From Clostridiales bacterium (GTDB lineage Bacteria; Bacillota; Clostridia; Lachnospirales; Lachnospiraceae), in the NCBI GenBank assembly GCA_018365455.1, contig JAGZJZ010000013.1:1-64000 (forward strand): 64,000 nt of DNA, read 5' to 3'. Position numbers and translations under genes: made by a program. This document shows, piece after piece, positions 18,221 through 26,663 of the stretch. The notes beneath the pieces were generated by a model. The model did not search any database. It was not told the DNA's origin and saw only the letters and a program-made list of their open reading frames with translations. The stretch's first letter is position 1; every line of letters begins with the position of its first letter.

Positions 18221-19420
18221 ATGCCAAAATTAAGCGACCGCGTGGGAACCTTTACAGATTCTGTAATCCGCAGAATGACCAGAATCAGTGATGAATATGA
18301 TGCAATTAACCTATCACAGGGTTTTCCTGATTTTGATCCTCCCAGGGAGATAACCGATGCTCTGGCGAAAGCAGCAAAGGAAGGTCCTCACCAGTATTCG
18401 ATTACCTTTGGTGCGGAAAATTTCAGAGAGGCGCTGGCCAGAAAGCATGGAAAGGCAATTGGACGGACTGTGAACCCGGAAACGGAAATTGTAGTAACCT
18501 GCGGCGGTACCGAAGCCATGATGGCTGCCATGATGACTGTCTGCAACCCGGGAGACAAAGTAGTTGTTTTCTCTCCTTTTTATGAAAATTACGGTGCAGA
18601 CGCCATTTTATCCGGCGCAGAGCCGATTTACGTTCCTCTGGTCCCGCCGGAATTTCACTTTGATGAAAAAGTTCTGGAAGATGCATTCAAACAGGGAGTG
18701 AAAGCCATTATTGTGTGTAATCCGTCTAATCCATGCGGAAAAGTATTTACCAGGGATGAACTGCTTTCTATAGGAAGGCTTGCTGAGAAATACGATGCAT
18801 TTATCATCACCGATGAAGTGTATGAGCATATTATTTACAAACCTTATGTGCATGTGCCTATGGCTGGACTGCCAGGGATGTATGAAAGAACGATAACCTG
18901 CAGTTCCCTGTCCAAGACCTATTCCATTACCGGATGGAGGCTGGGATATCTGACCGGTCCGGAAGAGGTTATTGAAAATGCAAAAAAAGTGCATGACTTT
19001 CTTACGGTAGGAGCGGCATCTCCGTTACAGGAGGCTGCCACGGCAGGACTTAATTTTGGACCGGAGTATTATGAAAATATGCAGCAGATGTATACCGAAA
19101 AGAGAGAATACTTCTTAAAAGGATTGGATGAAATCGGAATTGCGCATACCGTTCCTCAGGGTTCTTACTTTGTTCTTGTAGACATCTCCCGGTATCTGGA
19201 AAATGAGATGTTTGCAGGATACACCGATATGGAATTCTGTGAATGGATGATTAAAAATATTGGTGTTGCAGCAGTTCCTGGCTCCAGCTTTTTCAAAGAA
19301 GATGTTAATCATCTGATCCGCCTGCATTTTGCAAGGGAAAAATCAACGCTAAAGGAAGCACTGCACAGACTGGGAAAAATGGAACTTCTTTTAACAGAAG
19401 GGAAAACCCCGGAAATATAA
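18221..19420 (+). CDS. Class I/II PLP aminotransferase
   Basis: Cytoplasmic aminotransferase of 399 residues. The ATG at 18221 follows AAGGAG by 7 bases and replaces an in-frame ATG at 18188. PLP-binding features: NLSQGFPDF, NPSNPCGKV, TDEVYEHI, Schiff-base K232 in SLSKTYSITGWRLGY and a C-terminal arginine in HLIRLHFAR. It belongs to the aspartate/aromatic/methionine aminotransferase group. First gene of a three-gene operon with a 2-oxoacid reductase, so it probably supplies the 2-oxoacid. The amino acid used is not fixed by the sequence. Confidence 0.9.
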   Translation: MPKLSDRVGTFTDSVIRRMTRISDEYDAINLSQGFPDFDPPREITDALAKAAKEGPHQYSITFGAENFREALARKHGKAIGRTVNPETEIVVTCGGTEAMMAAMMTVCNPGDKVVVFSPFYENYGADAILSGAEPIYVPLVPPEFHFDEKVLEDAFKQGVKAIIVCNPSNPCGKVFTRDELLSIGRLAEKYDAFIITDEVYEHIIYKPYVHVPMAGLPGMYERTITCSSLSKTYSITGWRLGYLTGPEEVIENAKKVHDFLTVGAASPLQEAATAGLNFGPEYYENMQQMYTEKREYFLKGLDEIGIAHTVPQGSYFVLVDISRYLENEMFAGYTDMEFCEWMIKNIGVAAVPGSSFFKEDVNHLIRLHFAREKSTLKEALHRLGKMELLLTEGKTPEI

Positions 19421-19502
19421 ATGAATGTATGATGAAATACCCTTGTGAGGGTGTTTGGAACTTACATCTAACGTACAAAAGATTAGTTCAGGAGAAAAGA
19501 AA

Positions 19503-20591
19503 ATGTCAGAATATACAGTTTCATTTACGAATTATACAATCGGTGCAGACGCATATGGGTCTTTTGGAAAGATTTGTGAAAAACTTGGTAAGCGATTTGT
19601 ATTAATCGGCGGAAAGACAGCTTTGAGCAAAGGAATAGAAAAACTGACCGCTTCTATACAGGGAACAGATTTGGTGATGGCAGCATGTATAGAGGCAGGA
19701 AAGGACTGTACCTATAGCAGGATTCATGAGCTGTCAGAACAAATTGGAAAACTTGGAGCAGACTTTATCGCAGGCATGGGAGGCGGTAAAGCGCTGGATA
19801 CCGCAAAAGGTGTTGCCTGTGACCTTCAGATTCCGGTGGTGACACTGCCTACAATAGCGGCTACCTGTGCAGCCGCTACAGCGTTATCGGTAGTTTATCG
19901 TGAAGATGGCTCTTTTGAGAGTTTTTATTATTTTGATAAGCCGGCTGTCCATGCATTTATTGACACGCAGATTATAGCGGAGGCTCCGGACTGCTATCTT
20001 AGAGCAGGAATGGGTGACACAATTGCCAAACATTTTGAATGCCACCTGTCCGCAAGAGGAGATGAGCTGGATCACAGTTCGTATATGGGAAGAGAAATCA
20101 GCAATCTCTGCTATGAACCGGTATTGGCATACGGACAGCAGGCAATGGAGGATTGCAGGAATCATCAGGTTACCGCTGCCTTAACCCAGGTTGTCCTGGC
20201 AAATGTGGTGAGTACCGGAATGGTGTCCCTTATGGTTCATGACGATTATAACGGCGCAATTGCACATTCTGTCTTCTATGGTCTGGCGGTTTTGCCCGGG
20301 TTTGAGGAAAATAACCTGCATGGAGACGTAGTTGCCTATGGCGTGCTGGTTCAGCTGGCAGTAGATGGACAAATGGAAGAAATGGGGCGTCTGTACCGTT
20401 TTCTTACGGAGCTTTCTATGCCGGTGAAACTGGATGATATGGGAATAAAAAATGACCGTGGGGAAATGGCCGAAGTTTTAGCGGAAATTGTGCAGGGGCC
20501 GGATTTGAAGCATATGCCTTACCAGGTGACGGAAGATATAATTTTTGAGGCAATGCAGCAAGTGGAGAAATTAAGTGCAGAGAATGTATGA
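19503..20591 (+). CDS. HcxA-like 2-oxoacid reductase, iron-containing alcohol dehydrogenase family
   Basis: Predicted NAD(P)H-dependent reductase of 362 residues, GldA/HcxA branch. The ATG at 19503 follows AGGAG. It shows GMGGGKALDTAK for the nucleotide, the segment LPTIAATCAAATALS that I recall as almost identical in E. coli HcxA (YbdH), and metal ligands in GMGDTIAKHFE, AHSVFYG and LHGDVVAYG. Established: HcxA reduces 2-oxoacids such as 2-oxobutanoate, and in E. coli its gene neighbours the methionine aminotransferase ybdL. The same pairing here supports amino acid to 2-oxoacid to 2-hydroxyacid. A polyol dehydrogenase remains possible. Confidence 0.82.
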   Translation: MSEYTVSFTNYTIGADAYGSFGKICEKLGKRFVLIGGKTALSKGIEKLTASIQGTDLVMAACIEAGKDCTYSRIHELSEQIGKLGADFIAGMGGGKALDTAKGVACDLQIPVVTLPTIAATCAAATALSVVYREDGSFESFYYFDKPAVHAFIDTQIIAEAPDCYLRAGMGDTIAKHFECHLSARGDELDHSSYMGREISNLCYEPVLAYGQQAMEDCRNHQVTAALTQVVLANVVSTGMVSLMVHDDYNGAIAHSVFYGLAVLPGFEENNLHGDVVAYGVLVQLAVDGQMEEMGRLYRFLTELSMPVKLDDMGIKNDRGEMAEVLAEIVQGPDLKHMPYQVTEDIIFEAMQQVEKLSAENV

Positions 20592-20617
20592 TAACCTGTG
20601 GAGAGGAAAGAAAATCA

Positions 20618-21964
20618 ATGAACACATCTAAAGTAAAAGCAAAAAATATAATTAAATTTGTCCTGTGCTCTGTTTTTGGTATTGTTATGTTTTTGGTTCC
20701 CATACCAAAGGATAATTCCTTTACAACGGGTATTTCAGAACTGCAAAGTGCTGTAAAATCCTGGCTGTCAGCAATTCTCCCCTATTTTGTGCTGATACTG
20801 ATGCTGTCTACTACGGTAGTATCGGGAATTGACTTTATATGGAAACCCAGGTGGATCCGGGATCATAAAGCATTGACCAGGATATTTAAGGTAACGCCTT
20901 TTTATCTCATTACGAAGATATTAAGCCTTGTTATAACTGCAATGGTTATATTCAAGGCAGGACCTGAGTTAATTATTTCTGCGGACACCGGGGCAAATAT
21001 GGTAGGTCTGGCTGGGTCCCTTGTATGTATCGTACTGGCATTCAGCTTCATTATGCCTTTTCTGACTGACTGCGGAATTATGGAATTTTTGGGAGTCATA
21101 GCAAAGCCTGTTGTAAGACCTCTGTTTCGTGTTCCCGGCAGGGCATCTGTTGATTTAATAGCTTCTTGGTTCGGAGCATCAAATGCCGCGGTGATTCTCA
21201 CCCGTGAGCAGTACAACGGAGGATACTATACCGGAAGGGAAGCATCTGTGATTATGACGAATTTCTCGCTGGTCTCTGTTCCGTTCTGCCTGTTAGTTGC
21301 GGAGACGCTGGAGATTACGCAGGTATTCCCAAGCTTTTACTTTGTAATCTGTGCTGTAGGTATCTTCCTGGCTTTTGTACTCACCAGAATCCCACCGCTT
21401 TCCAAGATACCGGATGAGTATAATCCAAAGACTGGAAAGCGCATACAGGAGGAAGTACCATCCCACATCTCCACTCTGGGCTGGGCGATGGAACAAAGCT
21501 GTAAACGGGCGGAAGAATTCGGCATACATACAGTATTAAGCTCCGGCTTGAAAGTACTGACGGGAATGTTCTTTGATTTGATCCCAATTGTCATTACCTG
21601 GGGAACGGTCAGCCTTATATTGGTAGAGTATACACCTGTTTTCCAATGGATTTCTTACCCTATGGGATGGTATTTGCAGCTATTGGGCGTAGAGCATGCA
21701 TTCCAGGCAGCACCCGCTACTTTGGTGGGATTCGTGGACATGTTTATCCCGGCACTGTTAATCAGCTCCATTACCACAGTAAAAACGAAGTTTATCATTG
21801 GGGTGCTGTCACTGGTGCAGATTATATATCTCACAGAGGTAGGTGCCGTTATTATTAAAAGTAAGGTTCCTATGGGATTGAAAGAATTGATTCTTATCTT
21901 TTTAGAAAGAACGATCATCAGTCTGCCGATTATTGTTTTATTGGCAAATATATTGATTAAGTAG
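20618..21964 (+). CDS. YjiH-family membrane protein, nucleoside-recognition (Gate) fold
   Basis: Integral membrane protein of 448 residues with about ten helices. The chosen ATG has AGAGG 11 bases upstream; an in-frame ATG at 20588 overlaps the previous stop by 4 bp, so coupling is likely either way. The start FVLCSVFGIVMFLVPIP, the central DCGIMEFLGVIAKPVVRP and NAAVILTREQYNGGYYTGRE fit the YjiH/Gate family. Family substrates are mostly unknown. In this operon an exporter or importer of an amino acid, 2-oxoacid or 2-hydroxyacid is a reasonable guess. Confidence 0.8.
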   Translation: MNTSKVKAKNIIKFVLCSVFGIVMFLVPIPKDNSFTTGISELQSAVKSWLSAILPYFVLILMLSTTVVSGIDFIWKPRWIRDHKALTRIFKVTPFYLITKILSLVITAMVIFKAGPELIISADTGANMVGLAGSLVCIVLAFSFIMPFLTDCGIMEFLGVIAKPVVRPLFRVPGRASVDLIASWFGASNAAVILTREQYNGGYYTGREASVIMTNFSLVSVPFCLLVAETLEITQVFPSFYFVICAVGIFLAFVLTRIPPLSKIPDEYNPKTGKRIQEEVPSHISTLGWAMEQSCKRAEEFGIHTVLSSGLKVLTGMFFDLIPIVITWGTVSLILVEYTPVFQWISYPMGWYLQLLGVEHAFQAAPATLVGFVDMFIPALLISSITTVKTKFIIGVLSLVQIIYLTEVGAVIIKSKVPMGLKELILIFLERTIISLPIIVLLANILIK

Positions 21965-21983
21965 GAATACTTGATTACATAAA

Positions 21984-22030
21984 GAAGGGCGTGATTACTT
22001 TATCATGGTAATCATGCTCTTCAGTTATTT
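21984..22030. terminator. Hairpin terminator between convergent genes
   Basis: GAAGGGCGTGATTAC pairs with GTAATCATGCTCTTC through two G-T wobbles, followed by AGTTATTTATTTTT on the plus strand. It ends the aminotransferase operon and lies 25-70 bp past the end of the LacI-fusion gene. Confidence 0.7.
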
Positions 22031-22054
22031 ATTTTTAACAAATTCATAATGATG

Positions 22055-24280
22055 CTAAATATTCAGATATTCTTTGAAGATATGTTTCAGCGTCTCCTGT
22101 TCAGAAATTCTCCCGGCAATATATTCATGAACCCATTTACCTGCCGCCTTTTCAAATTCCCACTGTGTGGAATTATCCTGTATCGGCTGAAGCATAGGCC
22201 TGCTTTGTGTAAAAATGTTCAGCGATTGCTTCAGCCAGGGATACAGATCTTTCATTTCATTTGAAGTAAACATCTGTTTCACTGGCAGAGTTCCGCCAAG
22301 GAGGTTAAAAGCAGCAGCAATTTCCGGTTGTAAAAGCCACTGAAAAAATTGAACTGCTTCCGGGTACATTTGGGTTTGTTTATGGATACCCAAAATCCAG
22401 CCTCCTTCTACGGAACTCCATCCTGGAATTGGAGCAAACCCAATATGATTACTTATTTTAGATTCCAGAGCATAAAGATAATCTGAAAAATGTGCCTGAT
22501 AAAGCATCATCATGGCAGCATCTCCCTGATGAAATGCCTCTGTCTGCATGGTCCAGTTCCAGTCTGCCGCTTTTGGATCAGTATAGGAAAAAATTTCTTT
22601 ATAATCCTGTAATCCATCTTCCAGGATCGAAGAAGAAGATTTCCACGCAGACAGGGATGTATCCAGTGTCATTCCCTGATCCCAGATTCTGGGCATCAAT
22701 TCATAGACGCTGTTGTAAGGAGCACCTCCGGCAGTACTTCCATATGGTACCGGTGAATCGGGGTTATAGCTCTTCGTGAAAAAACGTGCTACCTGATTGT
22801 ATTCTTCCCATGTTCTGGGTACTCGAAGTTCCTTTTTAAACTGCTCATAATACATGCGCTGATATTGCAGGTCTTCAAAGAGATCTTTCCGGTAGAATAG
22901 TATCTGCGCATCAAACATAAATGGAAGTCCGTATCTTTTTTTGTCAGAGCAATCATATTTATTTAAGATATCTTCCGGAAATGTCCGGATAATAAGGTCA
23001 TTTACAGATGTATCCGGCGGCAGTTCACAGAGAATGCTGTTCTCTCCAGAACCGGCCATCCAGGAGATATCCATCTGGATCATATCATAAGAAGAAGCCT
23101 GTCCTGCTATTTTGTCGTAAAGTGCATCATATGGTATCATGACAATTTCTACCGGTATGTCCCATTCTTTTGTAAAACGGTCCTTGATCATATCCAGTGC
23201 CTTAGCCGATGCACACTGCAGCATGAGAAGGCGTAGAGGGCTTTTTCCACATTTTTTAGAATGTTCATTCAGATAGGTAGACTCCCTTGTACTTACCACT
23301 GTGCTGGCATCGGGACTGATCAAAAGATTAACGGTCTCAGAAAATTCTTCCGTGCCGATCTTCTGCAATAAATAGGTGCCTGCTCTTTCTCCAAGTTCTC
23401 TGTAATCCTGTATAATTTTCATCGTTTTTTTATCACAGAAGTGTTCGCTCCAGTCCGGGGTATCCAGGTTCAGGAGAACAGGAACAGTATCGTTGTACAA
23501 GAGGCGGACTGCGGCGGAAGTTCCCTGATAAAAAGCTGTATTGGTGGTAATTACAGCAGATGGATTTAGTCCACGGTGATTCCAGTCAGCCATGATGCGG
23601 AATGCCTGCTCTTTTCCTTCAGGCACTTGCCGGATTAAAGCTTGATCCAATGTAATACCACTTTCTTGATATACATGGCGAATACCTTCTATAAATGATA
23701 TTTCATTGGAGTAATCCTTACTGCCGGCAATAATACCGATCCGGGTATGGCCCTCCCCAATCAGCAATCTGGCAGTAAGATCTGCATAGGCGGTCTGATC
23801 AAAGGAAGCAAAAGTCCGGTGCTTCATATTAGTTAACTGGTGATCCACAAAGATAATAGGTATGCCGGTTTTTTCAATCTGCTCAAACGGTGCGGCGTCA
23901 TCCGGCATACAGGTTACAATAACCAGGGCATCCATGCGCTGCTGACGGATCTGTGTGAGTGCTTTTATCTCGGTTTCCCGGTCACTCTGTGTACAGAATA
24001 AACACAATATATATCCCTGGCTTCTCAGCTTTAATTCTAATCCGGTGTATAGGGTGGCATATTTTCGCTGTGTAATATCGGGAAGTACCACGCCAATCAG
24101 CCTGGTTTTGCTGTTACGCATGCTTCTGGCTTTCGCATCAGGCTGATATCCAAGTTCCTCCATTGCTTTTCGGACTCGCTTAACGATTTGGCTGTTGACA
24201 CTTTTCGCTCCGTTTATAACATTTGAGACGGTACCATGAGAGACACCGGCAAGTCTGGCTACATCTTTTATTGTAGGCAT
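22055..24280 (-). CDS. LacI-family regulator fused to an extracellular-type sugar-binding domain
   Basis: One-component regulator of 741 residues, twice the usual LacI length. The ATG at 24280 follows GGAGG by 5 bases. Domains: LacI helix-turn-helix (1-55, TIKDVARLAGVSHGTVSNVI), a type I periplasmic-binding-fold sensor (about 60-330, TRLIGVVLPDI) and an ABC-sugar solute-binding domain (about 345-735, with VPRTWEEYNQVARFF, YGLPFMFD and GFAPIPGWSSVEGGWILGI). No signal peptide or membrane helix, so the second domain works in the cytoplasm. It probably senses an imported sugar or oligosaccharide with two ligand pockets. No sugar operon is adjacent, so targets are unknown. Confidence 0.88.
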   Translation of the reverse strand: MPTIKDVARLAGVSHGTVSNVINGAKSVNSQIVKRVRKAMEELGYQPDAKARSMRNSKTRLIGVVLPDITQRKYATLYTGLELKLRSQGYILCLFCTQSDRETEIKALTQIRQQRMDALVIVTCMPDDAAPFEQIEKTGIPIIFVDHQLTNMKHRTFASFDQTAYADLTARLLIGEGHTRIGIIAGSKDYSNEISFIEGIRHVYQESGITLDQALIRQVPEGKEQAFRIMADWNHRGLNPSAVITTNTAFYQGTSAAVRLLYNDTVPVLLNLDTPDWSEHFCDKKTMKIIQDYRELGERAGTYLLQKIGTEEFSETVNLLISPDASTVVSTRESTYLNEHSKKCGKSPLRLLMLQCASAKALDMIKDRFTKEWDIPVEIVMIPYDALYDKIAGQASSYDMIQMDISWMAGSGENSILCELPPDTSVNDLIIRTFPEDILNKYDCSDKKRYGLPFMFDAQILFYRKDLFEDLQYQRMYYEQFKKELRVPRTWEEYNQVARFFTKSYNPDSPVPYGSTAGGAPYNSVYELMPRIWDQGMTLDTSLSAWKSSSSILEDGLQDYKEIFSYTDPKAADWNWTMQTEAFHQGDAAMMMLYQAHFSDYLYALESKISNHIGFAPIPGWSSVEGGWILGIHKQTQMYPEAVQFFQWLLQPEIAAAFNLLGGTLPVKQMFTSNEMKDLYPWLKQSLNIFTQSRPMLQPIQDNSTQWEFEKAAGKWVHEYIAGRISEQETLKHIFKEYLNI

Positions 24281-24369
24281 AAATACCTCCATTATTTTTT
24301 GCTTTTTGAAATTTCATTCCGACAACTGTGCATCTGATTTTGTAAAGCAATTATATCATGCCGTAGAAT

Positions 24370-24393
24370 AATTTACCACGTAATTTACTACGT
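24370..24393 (-). promoter_or_regulatory. Tandem 12-bp repeat upstream of the LacI-fusion gene
   Basis: AATTTACCACGT and AATTTACTACGT (plus strand) lie head to tail. Each contains a partial dyad TTTAC-YAC-GTMA. The position about 90 bp before the start codon fits an autoregulatory operator. No convincing -35/-10 pair was found here. Confidence 0.4.
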
Positions 24394-24467
24394 CAATTCA
24401 GCCTTCATTCATACATCGCCTGGAACTACTGCCGAATACACCGCCGCCCCTTTACACTTCAATTTAG

Positions 24468-24496
24468 TTGATAATCTGGTGCTTTCATGCTAAGAT
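24468..24496 (+). promoter_or_regulatory. Promoter of trpB
   Basis: TTGATA (24468-24473), 17-bp spacer, TAAGAT (24491-24496), about 33 bases before the ATG at 24529. No T-box or tryptophan leader fits in so short a leader. Confidence 0.6.
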
Positions 24497-24528
24497 AAAC
24501 ATAATATTAAATTTTACGGAGGGGTACT

Positions 24529-25743
24529 ATGGACTATAGAACATATTTAAGAAATTATCCTGATAAAGACGGCAGATTCGGACCTTATGGAGGAGCTTAT
24601 CTGACCGAGGAACTGAAACCTGCTTTTGAGGAAATCGCAGATGCATATCAGACGATCTGCCATTCATCTCAGTTTATCAATGAACTTCGAAGAATCCGCA
24701 AAGAATTTCAGGGAAGGCCTACGCCGGTTTACCACTGTGAGCGTTTGTCCGGACTTCTGGGAAACTGCCAGATTTACTTAAAAAGAGAAGACTTAAACCA
24801 TACAGGAGCACATAAGCTGAATCACTGCATGGGCGAGGGATTACTTGCAAAATTCATGGGTAAGAAACGCCTGATTGCAGAAACAGGTGCCGGACAGCAT
24901 GGCGTGGCGCTGGCTACTGCAGCTGCATTTTTTGGCTTGGAATGTGAAATCCACATGGGAGAGGTTGATATTGCAAAACAGGCTCCTAATGTAACCAGAA
25001 TGAAGATCCTGGGTGCAAAAGTAGTTCCCGTTACCCATGGACTGAAGACTTTAAAAGAAGCAGTAGACTCTGCTTTTGAATCCTATGCAAAGAATTATAA
25101 AGATTCCATTTACTGCATCGGTTCAGCACTTGGACCGCATCCATTCCCCCTTATGGTTAGAGATTTCCAGTCGGTAGTGGGTTACGAAGCAAAAGATCAG
25201 TTTAAGGAAATGACCGGTCTGCTTCCGGATGTTGTATGTGCTTGCGTAGGCGGTGGAAGTAATTCTATTGGAATGTTTATCCCATTTCTTGAAGAAGCAG
25301 TAGATATCGTTGGAATAGAACCACTGGGACGTGGTTCAGGTCTTGGGGATCATGCGGCATCCATGACCTATGGAGAAAAGGGCGTTATGCATGGATTTGA
25401 AAGTATAATGTTAAAGGATGCAAAAGGAGAACCGGCACCGGTTTACTCTATTGCCAGCGGACTGGACTATCCGTCTGTAGGTCCGGAACATGCATTTTTA
25501 AGGGATCTTGAGAGGGTACAGTATACGACAGCCAGTGATGAGGATGCCATGGAAGCTTTCTTTAAACTTTCACGATATGAAGGTATTATTCCTGCAATTG
25601 AAAGTTCTCATGCCGTAGCTTATGCTATGAAGAAAGCAAAAGAAATGAAACAGGGATCTATTTTGGTGTGTCTGAGCGGACGCGGCGATAAAGACATTGA
25701 TTACGTTGTGGAACATTATGGATATGGGGAACAATTCCTATAA
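24529..25743 (+). CDS. trpB: Tryptophan synthase beta chain, stand-alone
   Basis: PLP enzyme joining indole and L-serine to give tryptophan; 404 residues, normal length. GGAGGGG precedes the ATG. Motifs: GRPTPVYHCERLS, HTGAHKLNH with Schiff-base K96, IAETGAGQHGVA, SALGPHPFPLMVRDFQSVVG, the phosphate loop GGGSNSIGMF and the C-terminal SGRGDKD. No trpA or other trp gene lies in the window, and the gene has its own promoter. It may salvage free indole, for example gut indole, or act on another indole-like or serine substrate. Confidence 0.92.
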   Translation: MDYRTYLRNYPDKDGRFGPYGGAYLTEELKPAFEEIADAYQTICHSSQFINELRRIRKEFQGRPTPVYHCERLSGLLGNCQIYLKREDLNHTGAHKLNHCMGEGLLAKFMGKKRLIAETGAGQHGVALATAAAFFGLECEIHMGEVDIAKQAPNVTRMKILGAKVVPVTHGLKTLKEAVDSAFESYAKNYKDSIYCIGSALGPHPFPLMVRDFQSVVGYEAKDQFKEMTGLLPDVVCACVGGGSNSIGMFIPFLEEAVDIVGIEPLGRGSGLGDHAASMTYGEKGVMHGFESIMLKDAKGEPAPVYSIASGLDYPSVGPEHAFLRDLERVQYTTASDEDAMEAFFKLSRYEGIIPAIESSHAVAYAMKKAKEMKQGSILVCLSGRGDKDIDYVVEHYGYGEQFL

Positions 25744-25750
25744 GAAATTA

Positions 25751-25796
25751 TTGTATAACCAAAGGAAGTAGTGTATAATACTTTGTATATCAAAGT
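25751..25796 (+). promoter_or_regulatory. Promoter and FabT-like operator of the marR gene
   Basis: TTGTAT (25751-25756), 17-bp spacer, TATAAT (25774-25779), then the 17-bp dyad ACTTTGTATATCAAAGT (25780-25796) over the start site. This is close to the recalled FabT box pattern ANTTTGANTNTCAAANT. The leader then runs about 130 nt to the GTG start; nothing else is recognised in it. Confidence 0.7.
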
Positions 25797-25921
25797 AAAT
25801 TACATGGAATGAATGTTAAACCAGGTGTATACAAATTCAAGAGAATGCAATAGTATAAAATAGAATGATATAGAACGAAAGACATGCATCCGGATGAGGA
25901 GTTAAAGAGAGAGGTGATAAT

Positions 25922-26356
25922 GTGAATACGCATGATACGATAAACGATGTGTTGGTTAATTTGTTTAATGACATTATGGCAATAGAAGAAAAAGCAATTA
26001 TTACGGGTGAATTTAAAGATATTTCCAACAACGATATGCACATTATCGAGGCAATCGGTGAAAATGACGCTAAAAATATGTCAACTGTTGCGAAATCTCT
26101 TTCGGTAACCATGGGAACGCTGACAATTGCCATAAACAGTCTTGTAAAAAAAGGTTACGTGGATAGAATCCGCAGTGAGAAAGACAGGCGTGTGGTTCTC
26201 ATTTCTCTTTCCGAAAAAGGAAAGCGGGCTTTTAACCATCACAGGCAATTTCACGAACAGATGGTGAAAGCCACCATAAAAGGTCTGTCTAAGGATGAGA
26301 TGAAGGTATTGGGACAGGCATTATCTAATTTAAAAGAATTTTTTCGAAATTATTAG
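25922..26356 (+). CDS. FabT-like MarR-family repressor
   Basis: Winged-helix regulator of 144 residues. The start is GTG at 25922, with AGAGGTGA upstream; the nearby ATG at 25919 leads straight to a stop. The wing and recognition helix are clear: MSTVAKSLSVTMGTLTIAINSLVKKGYV, split here as VAKSLSVTMGTLTIA then INSLVKKGY, followed by EKDRRVVLISLSEKG. The N-terminal NDVLVNLFNDIMAIEEKA resembles the FabT-like proteins that start fatty-acid operons in Clostridia. Here no fab gene follows, only a terminator. The operator at its own promoter suggests autorepression and control of distant lipid genes. Confidence 0.85.
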   Translation: MNTHDTINDVLVNLFNDIMAIEEKAIITGEFKDISNNDMHIIEAIGENDAKNMSTVAKSLSVTMGTLTIAINSLVKKGYVDRIRSEKDRRVVLISLSEKGKRAFNHHRQFHEQMVKATIKGLSKDEMKVLGQALSNLKEFFRNY

Positions 26357-26437
26357 ATCAAGATTTGCGTATTTATGCTTTACGGCAAGGGTCTATTATG
26401 ATTTAATAATTTCAACAGTTGCTGTACGAGCCACAGT

Positions 26438-26482
26438 CCACACATATGCATTGTTATAGAAGTGCATATGTGTGGGCTTTTT
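26438..26482 (+). terminator. Perfect 13-bp terminator hairpin
   Basis: CCACACATATGCA and its exact reverse complement flank a 12-base loop, followed by GCTTTTTTT. It ends the marR transcript. The rest of the 26357-26663 gap holds only the next promoter and operator. Confidence 0.85.
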
Positions 26483-26586
26483 TATTATAAAGCACATTAC
26501 GAAAAAATGGAAACATATGACCGCATGTTTATAGAATGCCGATTGCAGTTAAAAAATAAAATTTGGAAAGTCGGTAAGGTTTTTAA

Positions 26587-26640
26587 TTGACATTATCAGG
26601 AGTGCATACTATACTTAAACTAAAATATGGAACGTTCCAT
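26587..26640 (+). promoter_or_regulatory. Near-consensus promoter with LacI-type palindrome
   Basis: TTGACA (26587-26592), 17-bp spacer, TATACT (26610-26615), then the perfect 14-bp palindrome ATGGAACGTTCCAT (26627-26640) just past the start site. Palindromes with central CG are typical of LacI-family operators. A strong promoter blocked by a repressor is the simplest reading. Confidence 0.7.
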
Positions 26641-26663
26641 TGAACGTATGTAGGAGGTATTTT

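Noticed and set aside
26357..26663. Riboswitch in the gap before the lone UroD-family gene
   Set aside because: The leader after the promoter is only about 45 bases; the hairpin there is the upstream gene's terminator.
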